Shown: positions 54,755-64,000 of the stretch, piece after piece
Layout: every line of letters starts with the position of its first letter
Position numbering within the stretch: the stretch's first letter is position 1
DNA from: Anagrus nilaparvatae
Taxonomy: Eukaryota > Arthropoda > Insecta > Hymenoptera > Mymaridae
DNA: 64,000 nt
Direction of reading: 5' to 3'
Assembly: GCA_022575985.1 (NCBI GenBank)
Contig: JAKSXM010000277.1
Location: 868,001-932,000, forward strand
Position numbers and translations under genes: made by a program
The notes under the pieces: generated by a model
Databases searched by the model: none
Told to the model about the DNA's origin: nothing
Seen by the model: only the letters and a program-made list of their open reading frames with translations

Positions 54755-56570
54755 TTGTTAACCCTTTCCCTTGCTATTCAGAGCCAGACGGGCAACTTTC
54801 CAGTCCCTTGGAAAGTCGCCTGCCACGAGGCACGCATTAAACATGCCAAGGAGGAGACCAGGGATTACCTTTGCAGCCGCCTTAAGGGATTCCGCGGGTA
54901 TTCCGTCTGGTCCTGGCGCTTTCCCATTTTTCATTGACCTAATTGCCTGCAGCATCTCCGCCTCGCTAAATAGCGGAACTTGCTTCCTCGGGACATCTAA
55001 AGGCGGGTGTTGTTGGTTTGGATGATACGGGAAGATAGCGTCCCCTATTCTTTTGGTCGCTGCTTCAACCATCGTGTTGTCACATCCGGAGTTAAGTTTG
55101 CCCATGACAACCTTATATCCCAGGCCACACGGGTCGCTATTGATATCATCTCTTAGGGACCGAAGACAGCGCGCCTTGCTGAGGTGGATAGCTTTTGACA
55201 GCCTATGCTTGGCTTCCTTTTACTCTTCAGAGCGCGTAGCCAGCTCTGGGTGGCTATGCGCTCTTTGCCGTCTTCTGCGTGCCCCGTGACATACCCGTCT
55301 AAGCTCCCCAATTTCTTCATTCCACCACTACACGTTTCTTTTACCCTTCCAGGGCCGTTTACGCGGCATAGAGGCATAGAAAGCTCCCCTCAGAAGAGCA
55401 GTTACCCTCTTGACAAAAGTCTCTGCCTCTCGCCATTGGCTCCATCCATCACCCTTCAACCGCCCACTCTGCCTGCCAGCCCGGCCGAGGTAAAAGTGAC
55501 GTCAGGGATCGATTCGCCAAAGCCTGGCCTTACGTAGGTTGGATTGTTCCCAGAGTTCATGACCACGAGATCAGTTCTAGCGGCCATCTCTAAGAACGTT
55601 CCCCTACGGTTCGTGGTTGCCATTCCCCATTCCATGGCCCTGGCATTTAATCCCCAGCAAATATGATATTGCAAGAGACTTCCCTTATCGTTTCCTCCAA
55701 TGAGGCCAGCTTTGCGGTGAACACCCTAATAGTGTCATTCAGTTACAAATAACAACTAATGAAAGTTGTATCACCGCACTTTGCCCAGACATGGCAGTTG
55801 CCTTTTCCATGTCATTGTCGGGACATAGACGTCTGTGCACGACCTCGTAGCCATATAGTAAGCGCACTTGCCGATTAGACCAGCCATTATTTAGTCGGCC
55901 TTTATTGGTCAATTTTAGTGCGGCGGCTTCTGGTAGGTCTACGACCACCATATCCGCCTTAGTGCCCTTAGCCTTGAAGATGGCGACTTTTATGTCGTCA
56001 TCGTTCTGCAGCTTGGTTGCCTCCTTTATCACCTGCCTCACTTCGTCGCTGCCAGTAGTACCATCTAGGCTTCTGATCTCCACGGTTAGGTGGGCCTGCG
56101 ACCGTGTTGACAGCGTCTAATAGTTTTTGCCGGTCTTTCGACGAGCTCAGCTCTATTAGGACGCTGCCATCCTGGGTTTTCTGAATTCGGTGAACCTCAG
56201 TCCCCGAATCCTTTAGTTGGACACCTCTTTTAATCTCCAGCAGGGCTGTCACACAAGACTTTCCTTCAGGTAGCGTTATTATTAGAGCTTTCTTACGCTT
56301 AGAGATCCTTATGCGCCGGTTTTGGCGGTTCTTTCTCCTGCCTTTTTCTGTCGCCTCGGAAGGAGGAGATTCACCATCTCCTTCCTTCTTCTGCGGCTTT
56401 TTCTTTTTTCTTCTTTTATTCTCTGCCTCCTGCCGCTGCAGTTATTTTTGGTTGCTGCCGCTGCTTCTCCTGCTGCTTCTTCTTTTCCTGCTCTTGGTTT
56501 TTACGAGCCTCTGCCTCCTTTCTTTCAAACTCTATTTTCTTTTTCTTCTTTTGGCAGTGTATTTTTTTTA
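54755..56570 (-). pseudogene. R1-type LINE fragment, ORF1 to RT start
   Basis: On the minus strand, 56570-55740 reads as an ORF1 region: Lys/Glu/Gln-rich coiled-coil sequence, then VQLKDSGTEVHRIQKTQDGSVLIEL and VDLPEAAALKL, close to the full-length LINE. 55674-55456 is endonuclease (LNARAMEWGMATTN, NPTYVRPGFGESIPDVTF). 55377-54758 covers the linker and RT start (MGKLNSGCDN, MKNGKAPGPDGIPAE, LLLGMFNACLVAGDFP). The zinc knuckles and the first part of the endonuclease are missing between the ORF1 and endonuclease segments, and the rest of RT is absent. Frames are broken throughout. Confidence 0.85.
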
Positions 56571-57196
56571 AATCGTTTATTTATAGGGATTGTTGAAACT
56601 TTTTCAGGAGTAGATGAAATTAAATTATCTTAATAATTAATTTAATAATTTGACAAAATTTTTTTCAAACTGCAATAGATATTATATACTATAGCTAAAA
56701 TACTTTTGTTGCTTTTTATATAATATCTAACAATCTTTTACAATATATATAAACTTACTATTGGCGAATTTCTTTGTAGGAGATTTTCATTGTTTGCATG
56801 TTCCATTTGATCGCCCTGAAGCCAAAAGTTTTTTATTTGTCGATAAAAAAAGATTTGATTGCTAAGTATTCAAAAAAAAATATTTTCATTTACCGAATGA
56901 TCATTTATCATAGGCATCGATAGTGCATCCGGTGCTAAAGACCAGTGATCTCGGGTTATTAAAGATATGGAACCATCTTTTAGTAATATTTTAAGAATTT
57001 TCAATATATCTCTTTCTAAAAAATAAGATTCGCCAATTTGGTCTGTAGTCTTCAAGTTTTCGATTTTAAGTATAAAGGACCACTTTTTTTTCATTTCTTG
57101 GGTCTAAAAAATAATTTTTTAAAAAGTAAAAGTTTATTTGTAGTACGAATATTTAAAAAAAATATTTCATTATAAAAGTAAAAAAATAAAAGTAGA
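56571..57196. other. A+T-rich sequence, no gene seen
   Basis: The short frame at 56870-57094 has no recognisable domain. No RNA gene or repeat was recognised. Confidence 0.4.
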
Positions 57197-57936
57197 TTAA
57201 GGGTACATTCGCTGAGTTTTGAAATTAATAATAGATTTTTTTTTTTAAAGTGATTTCTGTTCAAAAAGCATTCAAGAATATGGAAAAAAAATTTTAAATA
57301 AATCCCGCAAATAATAATGAAATGACAGCGTCTGAAAGTCACAGTGCTAGTATGTAAGAATACAAGATCTGAAAATTTAAACGTGTTTTTCTCAAAACGA
57401 ACTTTTTGAAAACGGCCCACATGATAACAAAAAAACTATTGGTCCGATTTCAATTTTTTTTTTTTTAAATCTATTTGTTATGCAATTCTACAAGTTATGA
57501 ACTACAATGAACCTGATCGGAAGATTTTTTTGGTCTCTAGGTTCCGTTTTTAGGCAAAAACTACGGTCAAATTTCGACTTTTTTCTATTTACCTTCATAA
57601 CTTTTTTAATTTTTAATATTTTTCATTGGTTGTAGTTCATTACCTGCAAAAACTTATGTACTTTATTGTGTTTTTTTTTTTTTTTTTTTTTTTTCAAACG
57701 ATCCCAAACCGAGTTATGATGTGGGCCGATTTGGGCCTTTTTTTTAGGCACCAACTTCAGCGCCATCTCATCACATGTAAAAAAAGAGAAAATAAAAAAA
57801 AATTTTTTTTTTGTGTTCATTATAAGTGAATAAAACAGCTGTTAAAAAATCTTAGTATTATTTAATAAACTTTTTGAGAAAATTAATCTGAAAAATAACG
57901 TTATTTTTACTCAAAACTCAGCGAATGCACCCTTAA
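57197..57936. mobile_element. MITE with TTAA target duplication
   Basis: TTAA occurs at both edges (57197-57200 and 57933-57936), directly outside inverted ends GGGTACATTCGCTGAGTTTTG and CAAAACTCAGCGAATGCACCC. The internal 690 bp is A/T-rich with homopolymers and has no ORF worth naming. TTAA duplications are made by piggyBac and Kolobok transposases; ends starting GGG, not CCC, favour a Kolobok-type source. Non-autonomous. Confidence 0.7.
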
Positions 57937-58513
57937 AGTAAGTTTTAATAAAATTTAATTTTTGAAATTTGTTTTCCTTAAAAGTTATTATTTATTAAAA
58001 AAAAAAAATGAGACCACTAACGTGGTAATTGGTTTAGTTTTTAGTTTAGTTTAGTTTTTTAGTTTAGTTTTTTTTTAATTCGTACCCGCGTTTAGGCAGT
58101 GAAGTCGGGAGATATTCATAAAATCCCTGACTATCTGCTTAAATGCGGCTACTTTCATTAATCAAGCCGTACATTATACACGTCTATTAAGTGAGTGGAG
58201 AATGGGCTTAATATTTAATATTTTTCAATATAAATAACAATGATGATAATTTCCAATAAATAATAATTATATATTTCAAAGATATGTAGGTGTTTCATGC
58301 TTTAATTTTATGTAAAATTTTGTATAATTTTAAATAAATTATTAAAATGTTTAAATTGATGTTAATTAATTTTTTAACTAAAAAATTAGTTGTTAGTTCA
58401 GTTTAAAAAAATAGTTTTTTATGGAAAAAAGTATAAAAATTAATTTTTAAAATTTTTACTAATATTTATAATAATATTTATAATGTAAACCAACTTCAAC
58501 ATAAAAACTGCCT
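57937..58513. other. A+T-rich sequence with a short hairpin and a dispersed repeat
   Basis: A stem is formed by TTTAGGCAG/GTCGGGA and TCCCTGAC/CTGCTTAAA at about 58090-58147. At 58255-58370 lies the third copy of the dispersed repeat seen at 6400-6560 and 8240-8400. A TTTAGTTTAG-rich tract is at 58030-58075. No gene is present. Confidence 0.5.
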
Positions 58514-59290
58514 TTAACATAAAAAATTCCGTGGCCATGAAGAAAAATATGATTTAATGGCGAAAATACTTAAATTTATAGATTTGCTTTGAAAGGCATT
58601 TTTCTCTGATGCAAAATTAAAATTCTTTTTCATATGGTCATTTCCCTCCCACCACAAAGAAAAATTTTGCAGCTGGTCTGGGGATATGCCTCTTGAAGCG
58701 CAGTCTGCAGGATTTTCATGAGTCCTGACATGACTCCAGTGCGCTTCAGGAAGCTTATTATGTATTTTTGAACAACGGTTTCTCACAAAAACCGACGACC
58801 ATTTAGAGGGATGTTCTCTTAACCAGAAAAGAACGTCTTGCGAATCTGTGAAGAAAAAGACTTCAAAAGAAGGTAACTCCAAAGCTCTTAGTAATTTTAC
58901 AGTCAATCTAGATAACAGTAAAGCTGAAAAAAGTTCTAATTTAGGGATTGAATGCATAGGCTTTATAGGCGATACTTTGGATTCAGCCTGTAAAAGACGA
59001 ATTTCAGTTTTATTTTTTAAAGTTGTTTTTAAGTAAACACATGCTGCATATGCCATCTGAGAGCCATCACGGAAGCCAAAAATCTAATATTTGGCGTTAG
59101 GCGCAAAACCTAGCCAGCGAGGAATGCGAATCGAGTTGACAGTAATTAGCCCTTGATACCAACTTAAAAATTCATTACTGAGAGAAATTGTTAGCTTGTC
59201 ATCCCATTTTACTTTTTTAATCCATAATTTTTGCATTAATGCTTTACCTGTTATCAAAACCGGAGACAAGTACTCTAATGGGTCAATCAA
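58514..59290 (-). pseudogene. BEL/Pao RNase H region
   Basis: The upper piece (59290-59084) carries the linker PLEYLSPVLITGKALMQKLW, typical of Pao elements. The lower (59056-58514) has SIPKLELFSALLLSRL, VFFFTDSQDVLFWL with a catalytic Asp, VFVRNRCSKI and HVRTHENPADCASRG, matching Pao RNase H. A stop separates the two pieces. The frame then leaves homology, with the integrase absent. Confidence 0.85.
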
Positions 59291-59443
59291 CTTGGAGATA
59301 CTAGATAATGCATTTCTCTTAGTAATGTCCTTCTTAAATTGGTCGAGCTCGATATTAAAGGTAAAATAATCCTCATTAGGATTCCAATTAAGGCCTAGTA
59401 ACGAAAAATAAAAGTTAGATGCATTAACGCTTGCTTTCAGGTC

Positions 59444-60067
59444 TTAAGAAAAATTCAATAAGGCATCATTGTTGGACATCCATTTATGAAGTTCAAATCC
59501 AGCACATTTGCAGATTTTAATAAGTTGTTGCTGTTTTTCAAGCGCTTCAGTTAAAGAATAGCCTCCCGAAAAAGTATCATCCATATAAGTTTCGGAACTT
59601 AGGACTTTCGAACCGAAAGGGTATTTTTCTCCTTTATCAATAGCCAACTGCTTAGTAACTCGAATAGCAAGATAAAGACTACTAACAACACCATAAGTTA
59701 CTGCATTCAAAGAATAAGCCTGAATCTTATCAGTACTATTCTCGCGCCATAGAATTTGTTGGTATTAACGATCATCAGGATGTATAAGTATTTGGCGATA
59801 CATTTGCTTAATATCACTTACAAAAACATATTCATACTTCATCCAGTGTATTAATAGTTCAGCCAAGTCGGGCAATAAATTTGTCTCTGTATGCAAAAGA
59901 CTATTTAACGATATACCATCATAACCATTAGCTGAACCATTAAACACTGTACGAAGTTTAGGTTTTAAAGAATTTTTTTTGAGAATGCCATGATGAGAAA
60001 GAAAATAATATAAAATAAAATCAACAATATGACCTGTTTTTCCCATATGACCTATCCTGATAATCAA
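59444..60067 (-). pseudogene. BEL/Pao reverse transcriptase core
   Basis: The upper piece (60067-59765) reads KLRTVFNGSANGYDGISLN and YVFVSDIKQMYRQI, containing the first catalytic Asp. The lower piece (59710-59444) has the ETYMDDTFSGG box at about 59576-59587 with the other two Asp. Frame breaks and an in-frame stop near 59767 separate them. Confidence 0.88.
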
Positions 60068-60128
60068 ATAACCTGTATTAACATATATTATAATACAGGT
60101 TATAACCTGTATTATAACCTGTATCCTG

Positions 60129-60821
60129 TTAATCCTTCATGAATTCAATATATAAATTTTTTAGAATTGGATCAGCAAGAAAACGCTTTTCCATTCGCAA
60201 AAGCATCTTTTCAGCAATAGATAAGGAGCCAGCGAATTTTAAACTTTCAGGATTACGTTTAAAAGGCAAACCTACCATATATCTACCATCGGGGTTTCTA
60301 GAATAAGTTTTAAGAAAATGATCTTCACACTCCTGCTCATCCGGACTAAGCAATTTTGAGGGTTCATCGAAAATTTCCTCTTGTCTCCAAAAACGCTCTA
60401 AATCGAAGGAAAGAGTATATTCTGCGTCTGAAATCACCGATAAGTTAAAAGCAAACCCAATGCCTGCATTACCTGAAATGATCCAGCCTAATTTAGTACT
60501 CATAGCTATCGGATCATTCAGAGCGCCTTTTCTAATCCCTTCCTCAATAATAGAAACGTGGATAGAGGCACTAGGTAAAACTTTGATTTGACCTCTCTTG
60601 TCGAAATTCGGATCAGCTAATAACAAGCCAGAAATATGATCTAATTCTTTACATCTTTTATTGGCTGTTGGCGAGTATGAAGATACCCTTGAAATAACGA
60701 AGGCTAGAACTTCAATTGAAAAGTCCGAAACAAAGTGAGGTTTAATATGGAGTTTAACCATTTTTTTACAAGTATAGTTTTTAACGCCACCTATACCTAA
60801 TATTGGCATTTTAAGAGGCAT
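60129..60821 (-). pseudogene. BEL/Pao protease C-terminus and RT start
   Basis: A 230-codon open piece. Its first half is the DUF1758-type region after the protease (HISGLLLADPNFDKRGQIKV, STKLGWIISGNAGIG). The second half is the pre-RT region (FWRQEEIFDEPSKLLSPDEQ, CEDHFLKTYSRNPDGRYMV, LPFKRNP) that is hallmark Pao sequence. Confidence 0.85.
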
Positions 60822-60833
60822 AAAGTTTAAATT

Positions 60834-61228
60834 TTATCTCCTGAATAACAATTCACTGATGAAGGATGCTTGAGAGCAATTATCAATAAGTGCCGTTGTG
60901 AGGAATTCAAAACCATCCTCGTTTACAACTTTAACGATTGCTGTGGACAATAAAACTTCACAGGGGTTTTCAGGGAAGTTAATAGAGAGATTACATAAGT
61001 TAGTGGAAGAAGCTGTTGCAGCATCAGCTGCATTAAAATTTTTGTTTTTGTTTTTTGTAGATCCCGAATCAGCTCTAGTATCATTAGTTTTAGCTTTAAT
61101 TAATTTTTCATTATGCAAGGTTGTATGATGCTTTCTCTTGCATACATTGCATCGTTTTTTAGAAGAGCATTTAAAAAAAGAATTATTGCTGTTAGAAATT
61201 GAATTACTTATTTCTCGCGGTTCTCATG
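60834..61228 (-). pseudogene. BEL/Pao zinc knuckle and retropepsin start
   Basis: The minus strand reads FKCSSKKRCNVCKRKHHTTLHN, a typical Pao knuckle, followed by a linker and AIVKVVNEDGFEFLTTALIDNCSQASFI. The retropepsin active site in relatives is usually D-S-G-S; here it is D-N-C-S, so the catalytic glycine and serine are replaced. This would inactivate the protease independently of the frame breaks. Confidence 0.75.
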
Positions 61229-61722
61229 TTGCAAAATCGACAGTGGTCAAGCGAAGCGGTAATCACTATTTTGACAATTTATGTAATTTATCGCGCGCCT
61301 AAATCGGCGTCTTTTACCGCCCCTTCGCTGACCAGCATCAGTCTTGCGACACGAGAAGCACGTCTAACATCGCTCTTATCACGTGCCTGTCAATTTATTA
61401 GTTTTACAAGTCTTTTTTATGTTATTTCATCAATATTTATAATTGTCATTAATTATTCGTCAAGTCAGTAAATTAACGTGTTTTTCTCAATTAACTAGTG
61501 AGCATTTTATGCATTATTTTGCTAAGTCAAAGTCAGTGATTATATGTCAAATTAATCCTGTGTCGTTATTTTATGAAATCATGTGAGAGAGGTAGCGTCA
61601 AGAAACATTTATTTAGTGTCAATAAACCATACATTTTATATTTAAACAAGCTGTGTCAAAGTGTCATTTTAATTGTCGCCCAATTCCTGAACACGCCAAT
61701 TATCCAAACCAATAACGTCAAT
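61229..61722. other. Foreign insert of about 490 bp in the BEL/Pao Gag
   Basis: Gag homology stops after CTNCLGNW (near 61722) and resumes at about 61228. The sequence between is GC-richer at its left end (CGCGCGCCTAAATCGGCGTC) and unrelated to Pao. It could be a solo LTR or SINE. Neither a duplication nor a promoter could be established. Confidence 0.5.
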
Positions 61723-62486
61723 ATTTTCCAATTGCCAAGACAATTAGTACATCTTTTGAGCTGCTTTATGCAATCATATCTTTTTTCAACTGCCAATTTT
61801 TTGAAATCATTGCAATTAAAAATTAAATGCTCACTTTTACACAGTGGACATGCCAGTTTAGAAGGCTCAATTTGACTATGAAAAACCTTTGCAGGGTTTT
61901 TATTCACATTTACATTTTTAAAAGAGTTACTATTATTACTGTTATTTGACTTTTCATTAAAATTAATTTTAAAGCTATTTTCTTCCAAGGATTCCAGAAT
62001 GCTGATCTGGGATTCTACAAAAGAAATTAATTGAGCAAACGTTGGAGAATCAGAAGACTTTACCACCGATGCTTCATTACCAACTGTTTGGGAAGTAAAT
62101 GACAAGTTATTAAAGAAATTTTCCAATTTCTTTTTCATGTCATTGTCTAGCAGGGAAACTGCGTGAAAAACAAGCCAATCGTCCCATTTATCGACTGGTC
62201 TTTTTAACGTTTTAAGAGCTAATAAAGGAGTATTTAAACTAACTAATATTCTTTTTAATTCAGAAAAACTAGATATGGACATTGACTTTATAGAAAATAA
62301 TGAGGACATATGAGAATTAACAAGCCTTTTTTTATTTTCATATTTATCGACTAATTTTTTCCAAATGATAGTAAAATTTTTCGAAGTTATCGGATATGAC
62401 TTGACAAGGTCCTCGGCGTCACCCATGAGACATGTTCTAAGATGCCTCAATTTAGTGACGTCAGGAACATTGTGTTTGTCAATCAC
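61656..62486 (-). pseudogene. BEL/Pao Gag (DUF1759-like)
   Basis: A 276-codon open piece contains TKLRHLRTCLMGDAEDLVKS, typical of the DUF1759 Gag core (here with CLMGDAE), then WKKLVDKYENKKRLVNSHM and a first knuckle CPLCKSEHLIFNCNDFKKL. The last 20 codons come from the foreign insert. Upstream, 62902-62720 starts MASIILQQTNLITRIKKAY and is the probable Gag N-terminus. A frame break separates the two. Confidence 0.85.
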
Positions 62487-62719
62487 TGAGGACTGGAATA
62501 CGTCGCGAAACGACTCACAATCCTTATATTCACCAAAAATTCAGGTAAATTAATACTCGGTAGTCTCTCATTATCCTCATTATTTGTATTTTTAAAATTA
62601 AAAACATGATTATCAATAGCTATAGAATTAAGGGTGGTATGAGGATGTGAATCTAAATAAAGTAGAAGAGGCTTAAATTTTTTAAATAATCAGATTCAGT
62701 AGCATCGAAAAGAGCATCC

Positions 62720-62902
62720 TTAAAATAAGGCTGTTCTGTTTTGAGCGTCTAGGTATTCAAATTTAATCCAATTGTTTTTTAGGGTCTCAATTCTAACCTT
62801 ACAAGAAGATACACTCATATTATCTCCCTCATTTTCAAAGTTACTGTAAGCTTTTTTGATTCTAGTGATCAAATTAGTCTGTTGCAAAATAATGGAAGCC
62901 AT
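62720..62902 (-). pseudogene. BEL/Pao Gag N-terminal piece
   Basis: A 60-codon piece with LITRIKKAYSNFENEG and CKVRIETLKNNWIKFEYLDAQ, the usual helical N-terminus of Pao Gag. It ends at a stop before the DUF1759 core. The start codon is in a reasonable context for the element's first ORF. Confidence 0.7.
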
Positions 62903-64000
62903 GGCCCAGGACTAACCCCAAAGGGAAATATTATACAATGGATAGTGTACTTGCAATTTGAAAATATAGATTTTAACAAAATGATTTTATAGTTAATTAA
63001 GAATTTATACAATCATGAACCAAATGTTTATATTTAAAACCAACTGTTTAAATAAATTATATGCTAATGTAATAATAAATACATGAATGATAAAAAAAAA
63101 TACAAATTGCAAATACCCTATGTTATACAAATTTTAATATTGAATTTCAAAATTTTGTAATAAATATATATCGTTACTTAGAGATTAAATAATAGACGTT
63201 TGAGAGTAACAAAAGAGCACAATTTGAATTGCCAATTGTAGGAAACATTAAAAGAAATAGTAAGAAAAAGAAGATCATGAAAGTTGAAAAATTAATTTAC
63301 AATACTGAATAATTAATTAATTTTACCAAATAATAAATTTTAAATGAGTAATTGTTTATAATTCATGATTGAGAAACTTTAAAACTAATTTTAAAAAGAA
63401 AAATTAAGTAATTTAATTTTTTGATTAAGCGAACAAAATTAGCAATTCCAGCAATGCCTATTAACAGGAGTAACAGTACAATCATATAAAAATATAATAA
63501 AAGTAATGTACAATAAAAATACTGTTGAGATGATAAGTCCAGGCCTGAAGGAGTCCACCAATTCAAAATACCAAAAAGGCAGCTGAGACGTTAAGAAAAA
63601 ATCCAAAGGCAAGGTTGATTGAGTAGTATGTTGTTGTAGATTACGATCCTTTGAACTGACAAGAAAGAGTTTCCCAAGAAGCGCAGACCAAAATTATGTA
63701 CCTAGTGAACATCAATTAAATTAGAAATTGCATATATAAAAGACATTAACTAATAAATTAATTATTTAAAATTCAATCAAGAACATATGTTTAAATATTC
63801 AAATCACATAATACAGTTAAATAAATCAAAATCACATCCAAAGAAAATAAAAAGAATTTAGAAATTTAAGTAATTTTATTTTAAATATTATATTGTTATA
63901 TCTTGAATCACAATCAAAAATAATAATCTAGAAAGAATTTAAAAAATTTAATTGATTTTATTGCAAAAAGAGACTCAAGATTGTAAAAATTTTAAAAAGA
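62903..64000. other. A+T-rich flank, LTR not identified
   Basis: This is where a BEL/Pao 5' LTR and primer-binding site should lie, but neither was recognised. A minus-strand frame at 63566-63363 has a strongly hydrophobic segment (LLLLYFYMIVLLLLLIGIAG) after NWWTPSGLDLSS. It looks like the end of a membrane protein but is too short to assign. The rest holds nothing recognisable. Confidence 0.35.

Larger units (their letters stand above)
58514..62902 (-). mobile_element. Decayed BEL/Pao LTR retrotransposon, internal part
   Basis: On the minus strand the order is Gag (62902-61656), zinc knuckles and protease (61230-60834), reverse transcriptase (60821-59444) and RNase H (59290-58514). This is the Pao polyprotein order. 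Integrase is missing, because homology stops near 58514. LTRs were not identified on either side. Many stops and frame changes are present, and about 490 bp of foreign sequence interrupts the Gag/protease junction at 61229-61722. Confidence 0.88.

Noticed and set aside
56311..56633. Plus-strand Leu/Phe-rich frames
   Set aside because: Antisense of the coiled-coil part of the minus-strand LINE ORF1.

Overview
The window is A+T-rich animal DNA, most likely from an insect. The evidence is the repertoire of mobile elements: an R1-type LINE, BEL/Pao and Copia retrotransposons, an OTU-bearing Helentron, a Crypton-like recombinase and many foldback elements. No host gene can be named with confidence. 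There are no rRNA genes, no CRISPR array and no bacterial operons. The species cannot be fixed from the sequence; a parasitoid wasp or an aphid would fit.

Layout: 1-2755 holds a hairpin array of 24-bp units and a 56-bp tandem array. 2756-4812 holds an A-rich repeat, a foldback element and a hairpin MITE. 4935-6113 is an uninterrupted tyrosine recombinase ORF (Crypton-like), followed upstream by a tRNA-like sequence. 6813-10856 is a possible element with 28-bp terminal inverted repeats. It carries A-rich subterminal repeats folded into a large inverted repeat and a broken leucine-rich-repeat gene. 11290-13900 is tandem and satellite DNA. 13995-21860 holds pieces of R1-type LINEs, a Copia remnant, a decayed envelope-like gene and a foldback element. 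22087-26990 is a dead Helentron on the minus strand (OTU and PIF1-type helicase), broken up by other repeats and cut off by a foldback element.

The best-preserved unit is an R1-type LINE at 28926-35808. Both ORFs are open and joined by an ATGA overlap, a poly-A tail is present, and a 14-bp target-site duplication flanks it. It sits inside an older, decayed LINE (about 28766-39480). 40235-46075 holds G-rich tandem repeats, an almost perfect 552-bp palindrome nested in an older foldback, and small MITEs. 46690-54349 is a 7.66-kb DNA transposon with terminal inverted repeats of about 620 bp and a decayed, apparently intron-containing transposase-like gene. Its likely intron is occupied by a 1.86-kb foldback element. 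54755-56570 is another R1-type LINE fragment. 57197-57936 is a TTAA-flanked MITE. 58514-62902 is a decayed BEL/Pao retrotransposon lacking its integrase.

The genes do not form a pathway. The window is a nested stack of mobile elements, and the nesting gives relative ages: the R1-type LINE is younger than the LINE it interrupts, and the 1.86-kb foldback is younger than the 7.66-kb transposon. The items most likely to be undescribed are the 7.66-kb long-TIR transposon, the TIR-bounded unit carrying the LRR gene, and the uninterrupted Crypton-like recombinase.
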